Source: Massilia niastensis DSM 21313
Lineage (GTDB): Bacteria; Pseudomonadota; Gammaproteobacteria; Burkholderiales; Burkholderiaceae_D
DNA: 64,000 nucleotides
Assembly (NCBI RefSeq): GCF_000382345.1
Contig: NZ_KB908100.1
Span: forward strand, 1 to 64,000
Direction of reading: 5' to 3'
Shown: positions 1-7,807 of the stretch, one piece after another
How positions within the stretch are numbered: the stretch's first letter is position 1
How the letters are laid out: every line of letters begins with the position of its first letter
Made by a program: the position numbers and the translations under genes
The notes under the pieces: generated by a model
The model's database searches: none
Seen by the model: only the letters and a program-made list of their open reading frames with translations
Told to the model about the DNA's origin: nothing

Positions 1-16
1 CAAACTCTTCAGTTCA
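1..16 (-). rRNA. rrs: 16S rRNA, 5' end only (partial)
   Basis: Read on the minus strand, the last bases before the window edge are the conserved start of bacterial 16S rRNA (GAACTGAAGAGTTTG). The gene therefore runs off the left edge, and only about 15 nt of mature 5' end lie inside the window. The exact mature end is placed by comparison with the E. coli 16S start, so it may be off by a few bases. Confidence 0.85.
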
Positions 17-279
17 ATCTCTGTTTGTCGAAACCACGATTTCTCATGGTTTCGAAATCGATCCACTGGATCGATTTCGCTCACTCAAAATACTGACGAT
101 TTCTTCTTTCGAAGAAGTTCGTATTTTTTGTGAACATTTGATAATTTAAGTAATCAGCTGAACTTGTCAGCTGGCACCCTCATCAAACGCCCACACTTAT
201 CGACTGTTAATTGTTAAAGAACTTGTTCGGTACTGCCTTGCTGCGTTGTGCGAATCGTTTTGTTCGTCAGCAGCAGAGG
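17..279 (-). promoter_or_regulatory. rRNA operon leader (pre-16S spacer)
   Basis: This stretch lies between the rrn promoter and 16S on the minus strand and contains no gene. It holds boxA and several strong hairpins. One has perfect 12-bp arms and a 3-nt loop (53-64 with 68-79). Another has 7-bp arms (30-36 with 47-53). A third CTTCTT/AAGAAG stem lies just after 100. Such structures are expected in pre-rRNA leaders, where they help folding and RNase III processing; that role is inferred. Confidence 0.75.
211..222 (-). promoter_or_regulatory. boxA antitermination element of the rrn leader
   Basis: On the minus strand the sequence is GTTCTTTAACAA, close to the NusB/NusE-binding boxA consensus TGCTCTTTAACA. 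It sits between the rrn promoter and 16S, the position expected for an rrn antiterminator. Confidence 0.75.
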
Positions 280-285
280 AAAGAG

Positions 286-314
286 AGTATGAGGGATATG
301 CTCATCCTCGTCAA
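286..314 (-). promoter_or_regulatory. rRNA operon P1-type promoter
   Basis: On the minus strand the -35 is TTGACG (309-314), followed by exactly 17 bp and the -10 CATACT (286-291). An A-rich tract (GAAAATGAAAAG) lies upstream of the -35, like an UP element. The start site would be near 279, about 60 nt before boxA. The promoter lies inside the open frame that extends upstream of the divergent radical SAM gene, so that gene should start downstream of it. Confidence 0.75.
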
Positions 315-414
315 CCCCCACTTTTCATTTTCACGTCACTCAAGTGTGCTCCAGGCGCACCGGCCAAGGCGGCGAGAAGCGTACAATCTTCCTTTTGCCG
401 ACTCACCTTGCATC

Positions 415-1905
415 ATGACGATCCTGCTCTCCACCCTCAATGCGCGCTACACCCATGCGTCGCTCGGCCTGCGCTACCTGCTGGCGAACATGGGAGAGCT
501 GCGGAGCCAGACGACCATCCAGGAATTCGTCATCGGCGCCAAGACGACCGACCTGGTCGAACGCCTGCTGGCCCATCGACCGCGCATCGTCGGTTTCGGC
601 GTCTATATATGGAACGTCGAAGAGACCACCAGGGTCGTGGCCATGCTCAAGCGGGTCGCACCCGAGGTGACGGTGATCCTGGGCGGTCCCGAGGTATCCT
701 ACGAGACCGGCGAGCAGGCGATCGCGAAGCTGGCCGACTACGTCGTCACCGGCTGGGGCGACGTGACCTTCCCCAAGCTGTGCAAGGACATCCTCGAGGG
801 CCCGCAGCCCCTGATGAAGGTGCACGCCGGCGTCCAGCCGCCGATGGCGGAGATCGCCCTGCCCTACTCTCTATATAGTGACGAGGACATCGCCCACCGC
901 ACGCTGTATGTGGAAGCCTCGCGCGGCTGCCCGTTCAAGTGCGAATTCTGCCTGTCGTCGCTGGACAAGACCGCCTGGCCCTTCCCGCTCGACGGTTTCC
1001 TGGCCCAGCTCGAAAACCTGTATGGACGCGGCGCCCGCCTGTTCAAGTTCGTCGACCGCACCTTCAACCTGAACGTCAAGACCAGCCTGAAGATCATGCA
1101 GTTCTTCCTCGATAAGATCGAGGCGAACCCCGGCGATCCGGTGTATGCCCACTTCGAGCTGGTGCCCGATCACCTGCCCGAGGCGCTGAAGGAAAGCATC
1201 GCGAAATTCCCGCCGGGCGCGCTGCAGTTCGAGATCGGCATCCAGAGTTTCAACCCCGAGGTGCAGGCCCTGGTCAGCCGCCGCCAGGACAACGCCAAGG
1301 CGGCCGACAACATCCGCTGGCTGTGCGAGCACTCGCAGACCCACCTGCACGTGGACCTGATCGCCGGACTGCCCGGCGAGGACGTGGCCAGTTTCGCGCG
1401 CGGCTTCGACCACCTGGTCAGCCTGGGCGCCCAGGAGATCCAGTTCGGCATCCTCAAGCGCCTGCGCGGGACGCCGATCATCCGCCACACCGGGCCGTTC
1501 GGCATGGTCTACGATCCCTATCCGCCCTATACCGTGCTGGCGACGAACCTGATCGACTTCGCGACCATGCAGCGCCTGGTGCGCTTCGCCCGCTACTGGG
1601 ACCTGGTCGCCAATTCGGGCCGCTTCGGCAACACCACCCGCGTGATGCTGGGCGATGCGCCGTTCGAGAATTTCATGGCTTTCTCGGACTGGATCTATAC
1701 CCGCACCGACGCCACCCACCGCATCGCCCTCGACCGGCTGGCCAGGCTGGTGCAGGAATGGCTGCAGCTGCGCGGCATGGACCAGGCCGCAGCCGCGGCC
1801 CTCCTCGCCAGCGATTACGCCGGCAGGATCGACGGCGGCGCGCATGGCGCGAAGCAGACCGCGGCGGCCGCCCCGGCCCGGCAAGTCCGCCATCTGGCAG
1901 CCTGA
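415..1905 (+). CDS. B12-binding domain radical SAM protein
   Basis: This is a 496-aa member of the cobalamin-binding radical SAM class. The N-terminal third looks like a B12-binding Rossmann domain (GFGVYIW and LGGPEVSYE segments). The radical SAM cluster motif CPFKCEFC follows, with cysteines at about residues 172, 176 and 179, where a [4Fe-4S] cluster would cleave S-adenosylmethionine. The substrate cannot be told from sequence. The open frame extends upstream to 211, but that part overlaps the divergent rRNA promoter and boxA and reads as non-conserved protein. The ATG at 415, which begins MTILLSTLNARYTH, is therefore the better start. No clear Shine-Dalgarno sequence precedes it. Confidence 0.85.
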   Translation: MTILLSTLNARYTHASLGLRYLLANMGELRSQTTIQEFVIGAKTTDLVERLLAHRPRIVGFGVYIWNVEETTRVVAMLKRVAPEVTVILGGPEVSYETGEQAIAKLADYVVTGWGDVTFPKLCKDILEGPQPLMKVHAGVQPPMAEIALPYSLYSDEDIAHRTLYVEASRGCPFKCEFCLSSLDKTAWPFPLDGFLAQLENLYGRGARLFKFVDRTFNLNVKTSLKIMQFFLDKIEANPGDPVYAHFELVPDHLPEALKESIAKFPPGALQFEIGIQSFNPEVQALVSRRQDNAKAADNIRWLCEHSQTHLHVDLIAGLPGEDVASFARGFDHLVSLGAQEIQFGILKRLRGTPIIRHTGPFGMVYDPYPPYTVLATNLIDFATMQRLVRFARYWDLVANSGRFGNTTRVMLGDAPFENFMAFSDWIYTRTDATHRIALDRLARLVQEWLQLRGMDQAAAAALLASDYAGRIDGGAHGAKQTAAAAPARQVRHLAA

Positions 1906-1959
1906 CACGCTAGACTAACGTCGCTGGCGGTGCGAACGATTCTCTTTTACACTGCCGCA

Positions 1960-3093
1960 ATGCAGCTTGAAAATGCACCAACATTAACCATCGAACATTC
2001 CGCCTCCCGTGCGGAGCAATCTGTCGTGGCAAGCGGCGTCTGGCAGGTACACGCACTGTCCCGGCGCGGCACGCTCAAGGAAATCACCGGCAAGCTGGCC
2101 ACCCTGCAGGACAAGGGCGCCTGCAAATGGGACCTGTCCGGCATCGAAAGCCTCGACCACATCGGCGCCCAGATGTTCTGGAACGCCTGGAACAAACGCC
2201 GCCCGGCACGGCTCACGCTCGATCCGCGCCAGGAAGAACTGTTCGGCCGCATCGAGAAGGCCAGCGCCATCCAGCTTCCACGCCATCGCGTCAGCCCCCT
2301 GCGCTACATCATCGTGCTCGGCAGCGGGATCCTGAACTTCTTCGAGCACCTGCGCGGCTTCGTGGGATTGATCGGGGTCGTGATCCAGGACCTCGGGCGC
2401 TTCCTGCGCCGTCCGCAGACCGGTCCCTGGCGCGAGATCTCGGCGAATATCTACCACGCCGGCTTCCAGGCCCTGGGCATCACCGCGCTGGTCGGTTTCC
2501 TGATCGGCATCGTGCTGTCCTACCTGTCGTCCCAGCAGCTGCGCACCTTCGGCGGCGACAGCTACCTGGTGAACATCCTCGGCATGTCGGTGATCCGCGA
2601 ACTCGGTCCGCTGCTGGCCGCGATCCTGGTGGCCGGCCGCTCCGGCTCGTCGATCACGGCGCAGCTGGGCGTCATGCGCGTCACCGAGGAACTCGACGCC
2701 ATGCTGGTGATGGGCATCTCGCACGGCTACCGCCTGATCATGCCGAAGGTGATCGCCCTGGCGATCTCGATGCCGCTGCTGGTGGTGTGGACCGACGCCA
2801 TGGCCCTGATCGGCGGCATGGTCTCGGCCAAGATCGAATTGAACCTGTCGTTCCGCTACTTCCTGCAAAAGCTGCCGGACGCGGTGCCGGTCGTGAACTA
2901 CACGATCGGCCTGCTCAAGGGAATGACCTTCGGCATCCTGATCGCGCTGATCTCCTGCCACTACGGCCTGCGCATCAAGGCCAACACCGAGAGCCTGGGC
3001 CGCGGCACCACCACCTCGGTGGTCACCGCGATCACCGTGGTCATCCTGGCCGATGCCGTGTACGCCATCATCTTCAGCGGAGTGGGGTTCTGA
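1960..3093 (+). CDS. MlaE-family ABC permease with N-terminal STAS domain
   Basis: This is the membrane subunit of an MCE-type phospholipid transporter in the inner membrane. Residues about 20-110 form a STAS-like domain (DLSGIESLDHIGAQMF). The rest is a MlaE/DUF140 permease with about five membrane segments and the conserved stretch ELGPLLAAILVAGRSGS. In canonical Mla systems the STAS protein (MlaB) is a separate subunit; here it is fused to the permease. A GTG at 1930 is an alternative start 10 codons upstream; the ATG at 1960 is preferred. It is first in a five-gene run with overlaps or one-base gaps, and its stop overlaps the ATPase start by one base. Confidence 0.85.
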   Translation: MQLENAPTLTIEHSASRAEQSVVASGVWQVHALSRRGTLKEITGKLATLQDKGACKWDLSGIESLDHIGAQMFWNAWNKRRPARLTLDPRQEELFGRIEKASAIQLPRHRVSPLRYIIVLGSGILNFFEHLRGFVGLIGVVIQDLGRFLRRPQTGPWREISANIYHAGFQALGITALVGFLIGIVLSYLSSQQLRTFGGDSYLVNILGMSVIRELGPLLAAILVAGRSGSSITAQLGVMRVTEELDAMLVMGISHGYRLIMPKVIALAISMPLLVVWTDAMALIGGMVSAKIELNLSFRYFLQKLPDAVPVVNYTIGLLKGMTFGILIALISCHYGLRIKANTESLGRGTTTSVVTAITVVILADAVYAIIFSGVGF

Positions 3094-3953
3094 TGACCGA
3101 CACGACACAGCAGCAGCGCCAGCCCCAGCGCCTGAACATGCAGCCGGAGGAAGACGTCGGGCCGCCGGTGGTCCAGATCCGCAACCTGTGGACCCGCTTC
3201 GGCCGCACGGTGGTGCACCAGGACCTGAACCTGGACATCTATGCCGGCGAAATCCTGACCATCGTGGGCGGCTCCGGCACCGGCAAGACGGTGCTGCTGC
3301 GCCAGATGCTGGGCCTGGAGCGTCCTTCCAAGGGCTGCGTGCGCGTGTTCGGCAAGGACATCAGCGCGGCCGAGCCGGAAGACCTGCAGCGCATGCGCAA
3401 TCACTGGGGCATGCTGTTCCAGCAGGGCGCGCTGTACTCGGCCCTGACCGTGTTCGACAACATCGCCCTGCCCATGCGCGAGCTGCACGCGCTGCCCGAG
3501 GACGTGATCCGCGACGCGGTGCTGCTCAAGATGAACATGGTGGGCCTGGGCCCCGAGCACGCCAGCAAGATGCCGGCCGACCTGTCGGGCGGGATGGTCA
3601 AGCGCGCCGCGCTGGCGCGCGCCCTGGCGCTCGAGCCTCAGCTATTGTTCCTGGACGAGCCGACCGCGGGCCTCGACCCCGACCTGTCGGACGCCTTCGT
3701 GTCGCTGATCCAGACCCTGCACCGCGAGCTGAAGCTGACGGTGGTGATGGTCACCCACGATCTCGACACCCTGTTCGCGCTGTCCTCGCGCATCGCGGTG
3801 CTGGCGGAGAAGCATGTGCTGGCGGTCGGACCGTCGTGCGACGTGCTGCGCGTCGACCACCCGTTCATCAAACACTTTTTCCTGGGCCCGCGCGGCCAGC
3901 GGGCGCTGGAAGTGCTCGTCGAGCGCAACGCCCAGAACGATTCGGAGAGTTAA
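3093..3953 (+). CDS. MlaF-type ABC transporter ATPase
   Basis: The 286-aa cytoplasmic ATPase would power the MCE lipid transporter encoded around it. Walker A is GGSGTGKT at residues 59-66, the signature LSGG is at 164-167, and Walker B (LLFLDEP) follows near 183-189 with TAGLDP and the switch histidine in VTHD. The start codon overlaps the permease stop (TGATG), which implies translational coupling. Length and motifs are typical of the MlaF family. Canonical mla operons are usually separate in related genomes, so this may be a second MCE system; that is not testable here. Confidence 0.9.
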   Translation: MTDTTQQQRQPQRLNMQPEEDVGPPVVQIRNLWTRFGRTVVHQDLNLDIYAGEILTIVGGSGTGKTVLLRQMLGLERPSKGCVRVFGKDISAAEPEDLQRMRNHWGMLFQQGALYSALTVFDNIALPMRELHALPEDVIRDAVLLKMNMVGLGPEHASKMPADLSGGMVKRAALARALALEPQLLFLDEPTAGLDPDLSDAFVSLIQTLHRELKLTVVMVTHDLDTLFALSSRIAVLAEKHVLAVGPSCDVLRVDHPFIKHFFLGPRGQRALEVLVERNAQNDSES

Positions 3954-3954
3954 T

Positions 3955-4902
3955 ATGGAAAACAGGTCGTACGCCCTGATGACCGGCGTCTTTACGATCG
4001 CGCTCCTGGTGGCGGCCGTGCTGGCCGGCCTCTGGCTGAATCGCGACAAGACCGAACTGGTGCCCTACGAGATCGCCACCACCCAGTCGATTCCCGGCCT
4101 GAACCCGCAGGCGAGCGTGCGCTACCGCGGCCTCGAGGTGGGCCGGGTCGACGAGATCGTCTTCGATCCGCGCGTCACCGGCCAGATCCTGATCCGCCTG
4201 TCGGTGGACGAGGCCTCGCCGATCACCACCACCACCTTCGCTTCGCTCGGCTACCAGGGCGTGACCGGGATCGCCTTCATCCAGCTCGACGACGACCGCA
4301 CCGGTTCACCACGCCTGCAGACCGACGGCGAGCGGACGGCGCGCATCCCGATGCGCCCCGGCCTGCTGGACCAGCTGGAAAAGCGCGGCCTGGCGATCCT
4401 GGAAAAGACCGAGCAGATCGCGGATGGCCTGAACGCGATCGTCGGCCCGAACAACCAGCTGACCATCATCGGCGCCTTCGAGAGCATCGGCAAGGTCGCC
4501 GACGCGTACGCCACGCTGCCGGCGAAGCTGGAGCCGACCCTCGACCGCCTGCCGAAGCTGATCACCAGGCTTGACCGCAGCATGGACTCGATCGATACGC
4601 TGGCCGGCAGCACCAACTCGATGGTCAGGAACTACGACCAGCTGGCCATCCGCCTGCAGGCGCAGGACGGTCCGGTCGAGCGCCTGACCTCGGCGATCGG
4701 CTCGCTGGAAGCCGCCACCAGCGAACTGGAACTGGAAACCCTGCCGCACGTCGTCCAGATGACCGACGAGGCGCGCACTTCGCTGCGCGCGGTCAGGCGC
4801 ACCGCCAATTCGCTGTCCGAGCGCCCGCAGAGCATCCTGTTCGGCGCGCCGGGCGACCAGCCCGGACCGGGCGAGCCGGGCTTCAAGGCCCCGACCAAAT
4901 GA
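3955..4902 (+). CDS. MCE-domain (MlaD-family) substrate-binding protein
   Basis: This 315-aa protein has one N-terminal membrane anchor (residues about 7-27) and a periplasmic MCE domain (IPGLNPQASVRYRGLEVGRV, about 45-125). A long helical tail reaches to the C-terminus. MCE proteins form ring or tube assemblies that carry lipids between membranes. The helical extension makes it longer than E. coli MlaD and more like the YrbD/PqiB-associated forms. It starts one base after the ATPase stop, and its last codons overlap the lipoprotein start by 4 nt. Confidence 0.88.
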   Translation: MENRSYALMTGVFTIALLVAAVLAGLWLNRDKTELVPYEIATTQSIPGLNPQASVRYRGLEVGRVDEIVFDPRVTGQILIRLSVDEASPITTTTFASLGYQGVTGIAFIQLDDDRTGSPRLQTDGERTARIPMRPGLLDQLEKRGLAILEKTEQIADGLNAIVGPNNQLTIIGAFESIGKVADAYATLPAKLEPTLDRLPKLITRLDRSMDSIDTLAGSTNSMVRNYDQLAIRLQAQDGPVERLTSAIGSLEAATSELELETLPHVVQMTDEARTSLRAVRRTANSLSERPQSILFGAPGDQPGPGEPGFKAPTK

Positions 4903-5555
4903 GGACCATCGTGAACGTTCAAGCACCACGCCTTCTGATCGCCCTCGCGGCCGCCGTCCTGCTGGCCGGATGCGGCAGCAGCAGCCGCAACATGCCCGGC
5001 ACCGTGTTCGATTTCGGCCCGGCCGCCATGGCCCCTGCCCCCGCCGCCCAGGCGCCCGCCGCCCAGGCCAGCATCCCGCAGGCGCTGCCGGCGCTGGTCG
5101 TGATGGACGCCACCGGCCCCGCGGTCCTCGACAACGAGCGCATGTTCTACCGCCTGCACTACGCCGACGCGATGGAAGCGCGCATGTACGCCAACAGCCG
5201 CTGGAGCGGCAACCCGCTGCAGCTGGTCACCCAGCGCGTCAAGACGCGCCTGGCGCAATCCGGCATGAAGGTGCTGTCGGCCACCGACGCCTCGAACGGC
5301 ATACCGATCCTGCGCATGGAAGTCGACGACTTCACCCATGCGTTCAGCAGCGCCAGCCAGAGCGAGGGCCAGCTGATCCTGCGCGCCTCGGTGTTCAGCG
5401 AGCACCGCCTGGTCGACCAGCGCACCTTCACCCGCACGACCGCCGCCGGCAGCGCCGACGCGGCGGGCGGGGCGCGCGCGCTGGCCGGCAGCACCGACGC
5501 CGTCGCGGCCGACATCCTGGCGTGGCTGGCGACGCTCGACGTCGGCAAACGATGA
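4899..5555 (+). CDS. PqiC-like ABC-type transport auxiliary lipoprotein
   Basis: This is a 218-aa lipoprotein. The signal peptide ends in the lipobox LLAGC, so the mature protein starts at Cys with GSSS and is likely outer-membrane anchored. An Ala/Pro-rich linker precedes a globular domain (about 65-200) of the type found in PqiC and MCE-associated auxiliary lipoproteins. In those systems the lipoprotein docks the MCE tunnel to the outer membrane. The ATG overlaps the MCE gene stop (ATGA). A second Met five codons later is possible but still leaves a signal peptide. Confidence 0.8.
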   Translation: MRTIVNVQAPRLLIALAAAVLLAGCGSSSRNMPGTVFDFGPAAMAPAPAAQAPAAQASIPQALPALVVMDATGPAVLDNERMFYRLHYADAMEARMYANSRWSGNPLQLVTQRVKTRLAQSGMKVLSATDASNGIPILRMEVDDFTHAFSSASQSEGQLILRASVFSEHRLVDQRTFTRTTAAGSADAAGGARALAGSTDAVAADILAWLATLDVGKR

Positions 5556-6691
5556 CACAGGCGGACGTGGCGGAACCGGCGCACGGTTCGCCGCGCGGTT
5601 CGCCGATCTCGCGCGCCGCGCTGCTGGCCTATCTGCTGCTGATCATCTATGCGAGCTGGTACCCGTTCTCCGGCTGGCGCGACAGCGGGCTGCCGCTGCT
5701 GGCCTTCCTCAACCTGACCAAGCAGCGCTACTGGACCGGCTTCGACGTCACCGTCAACATCGTCGGCTACATTCCGTTCGGCGTGCTGCTGGTGCTGTCG
5801 CTGTATCCACGCCTGCGCGGCGCCTGGGCGGTGCTGCTGGCCGGCCTCGGCGGCCTCCTCGTCTCCGGCACGATGGAGGCGGTGCAGAACTTCCTGCCCA
5901 GCCGCGTACCCTCCAACCTCGATTTCATCACCAATTCCAGCGGCTGCCTGGCCGGCGCCGTGCTCGGCGCGCTGTGGGCGCCCGGACTGCTCGACCGCAG
6001 CCGCCTGTACCAGCTGCGCCGGCGCTGGTTCGCGCCGCACGCCAGCCAGGGGCTGGTGCTGGTGGCCCTGTGGCCGCTGGCCCAGATCTACCCCCAGAGC
6101 TACCTGTTCGGCCATGGCCAGGTACTGCCGATCGTCTCCGGCTGGCTGTCGGCCTGGCTCGACGAAGACATCAACCTGATGGCCATGCTGCGTCCCGGCG
6201 CGGCCATGAGCGTGGAGCAGTACTGGCTGTCCGAGACCATCATCACCGCCTGCGGCATGACCGGCGCGGCCCTCACCCTGATGTGCCTGGTGCGCCGCGG
6301 GGCGCCGCGTTTTTCGCTGATGCTGGCCCTGATCGCGGCGGCGCTGGTGGTCAAGTCGCTCGCCAGCTCGCTGCTGTTCCGGCCCGATAACGCCTTCGTC
6401 TGGATCACGCCGGGCGCCGAAGGCGGCTTCCTGATCGGCCTGATCATGCTGGCGGGGCTGGTATTCGCGCCCCAGGTGGCGCAGCGCCGGCTGGCCGTGG
6501 TCACCCTCATCCTCAGCCTCATCGTCGTCAATACGATCCCCGTGAACCCGTATTTTTCGTCGACCCTGCAGGGCTGGGTGCAGGGCAAATTCCTGAATTT
6601 CAACGGTGCGGCCCAGTTCCTGTCCCTGCTATGGCCATTTTTTGCGCTGTGGTTCCTCCTGCTCCCTTCGCATAAACTCAACCGGCAGTAA
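5552..6691 (+). CDS. VanZ-family integral membrane protein
   Basis: This is a 379-aa polytopic membrane protein. The N-terminal half carries the VanZ-like core: a membrane helix followed by WYPFSGW, then a VNIVGYIPFG segment and LPSRVPSNLDFITNSSG. Several further helices follow in the C-terminal half, making about ten membrane segments. VanZ proteins are linked to teicoplanin resistance in Gram-positives, but their role in Gram-negatives is unknown. The start overlaps the lipoprotein stop by 4 nt (ATGA), so it is co-translated with the lipid transport operon and may act with it. No rho-independent terminator is obvious before the next gene. Confidence 0.8.
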   Translation: MTQADVAEPAHGSPRGSPISRAALLAYLLLIIYASWYPFSGWRDSGLPLLAFLNLTKQRYWTGFDVTVNIVGYIPFGVLLVLSLYPRLRGAWAVLLAGLGGLLVSGTMEAVQNFLPSRVPSNLDFITNSSGCLAGAVLGALWAPGLLDRSRLYQLRRRWFAPHASQGLVLVALWPLAQIYPQSYLFGHGQVLPIVSGWLSAWLDEDINLMAMLRPGAAMSVEQYWLSETIITACGMTGAALTLMCLVRRGAPRFSLMLALIAAALVVKSLASSLLFRPDNAFVWITPGAEGGFLIGLIMLAGLVFAPQVAQRRLAVVTLILSLIVVNTIPVNPYFSSTLQGWVQGKFLNFNGAAQFLSLLWPFFALWFLLLPSHKLNRQ

Positions 6692-6738
6692 GACGCGTAT
6701 CATTGCGCATTGGCGCCGCCACTTTTCACGAGAACGAC

Positions 6739-7065
6739 ATGAACGACGACAAACCGTATTACGAACATCATGTATTTTTCTGCATGAACGAGCGCGACGG
6801 CAAGGATGCGCGCCAGAGCTGCGGCCACTGCGGCTCCGGGAAAGCGCAGAAGCATGCCAAGAACCGCATCAAGGAACTCGGCCTGAGCGGCCCGGGCAAG
6901 GTGCGCATCAACCAGTCCGGCTGCCTCGACCGCTGCGAGGAAGGCCCGGTGGTCGTGGTCTACCCCGAGGGTACGTGGTATACCTATGTGGACACGGCCG
7001 ACATCGACGACATCATCGACACTCACCTCATCGGCGGCAAGGTCGTCGAACGCCTGAAAATCTGA
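6739..7065 (+). CDS. thioredoxin-like [2Fe-2S] ferredoxin
   Basis: This 108-aa protein has the pattern of thioredoxin-fold 2Fe-2S ferredoxins. A cysteine lies after the first strand (HHVFFC), followed by CGHCG and then SGCLDRCEEGPVVVVYPEG, which carries the last two cluster cysteines. It resembles the (2Fe-2S) ferredoxin domain family related to the NuoE C-terminal domain. The electron partners are unknown. The ATG at 6739 has a weak upstream GAGAACGAC. An in-frame start 12 codons upstream (6703) adds residues unlike the family. A hydrolase gene follows 13 bp later, probably in the same transcript. Confidence 0.82.
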   Translation: MNDDKPYYEHHVFFCMNERDGKDARQSCGHCGSGKAQKHAKNRIKELGLSGPGKVRINQSGCLDRCEEGPVVVVYPEGTWYTYVDTADIDDIIDTHLIGGKVVERLKI

Positions 7066-7078
7066 TCTGCCACGAAGC

Positions 7079-7711
7079 ATGATGAATATTCATTCGCACA
7101 AGTTTTACCTGGACGGCCATGCCGGAAAGATGCAGTGCCTGCTGGACCTGCCTGACGGCGCACCGCGCGGCATCGCGCTGGTGGCCCACCCCCACCCGCT
7201 GTACGGCGGCACGATGGAAAACAAGGTCGCCCAGACGCTGGCGCGCACCTTCGTCAACCTGGGTTATGCGGCCGCGCGCTTCAATTTCCGCGGCGTCGGC
7301 GAATCCGAAGGCGTGCATGACGACGGCCGCGGCGAAGTGGACGACATGGCCCTCATGTATGCGCACATGCGCGAGCGCTATCCCGACCTGCCGGTCACGC
7401 TGACCGGTTTCTCGTTCGGCACCTTCGTGCAGGCCCGGTTCCAGCAGCGCCTGGCGGCGGAAGGCCGTCCGGCCGAACGCCTGGTGCTGGTCGGCACCGC
7501 CGCCGGCAAATGGCCGATGCCGGAAGTCCCGAAGGACACCATCCTGATCCACGGCGAGCTTGACGATACGATCACATTGAAGGATGTCCTCGACTGGGCG
7601 CGTCCGCTCGACATCCCGGTCACCGTCATCCCCGGCGCCGACCATTTCTTCCATCGCAAGCTCGGCCACATCAAAAATCTCGTGGCCCAAATGTGGCGGC
7701 GTGACATTTGA
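7079..7711 (+). CDS. alpha/beta hydrolase (dienelactone hydrolase-like)
   Basis: This 210-aa single-domain alpha/beta hydrolase belongs to the small bacterial family often annotated as CocE/DLH-like or KANL3/Tex30-like. The sequence shows HPHPLYGGTMENKV, NFRGVGESEG, the nucleophile elbow TGFSFGTFV (GFSFG), an acidic residue in HGELDDTI and the catalytic His in GADHFFH. It has no signal peptide, so it is cytoplasmic. The substrate is unknown. Two ATGs are adjacent (7079 and 7082), and either may be used. The dacA promoter lies at its 3' end. Confidence 0.8.
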   Translation: MMNIHSHKFYLDGHAGKMQCLLDLPDGAPRGIALVAHPHPLYGGTMENKVAQTLARTFVNLGYAAARFNFRGVGESEGVHDDGRGEVDDMALMYAHMRERYPDLPVTLTGFSFGTFVQARFQQRLAAEGRPAERLVLVGTAAGKWPMPEVPKDTILIHGELDDTITLKDVLDWARPLDIPVTVIPGADHFFHRKLGHIKNLVAQMWRRDI

Positions 7712-7773
7712 GCGCGACACTATCCTATAATTAGTGCCTTCTTCTTTTGAGGCAATGCTTTACGGCATTGCCT
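7701..7773 (+). promoter_or_regulatory. dacA promoter and leader hairpin
   Basis: A perfect -10 TATAAT lies at 7726-7731, with GTGACA (7701-7706) 19 bp upstream as a possible but poorly spaced -35. About 20 bases further on, 7750-7773 form a hairpin with perfect 9-bp arms (AGGCAATGC/GCATTGCCT) and a TTTACG loop. It has no T-run, so it is a leader structure rather than a terminator. It sits 35 bp before the dacA ATG. Confidence 0.5.
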
Positions 7774-7807
7774 TGCGCTCCACCACCTTACTGACGAAAT
7801 TGCTTCC

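Noticed and set aside
211..414. N-terminal extension of the radical SAM protein
   Set aside because: The stretch contains boxA and the rRNA promoter on the other strand; the protein sequence there is not like the family.
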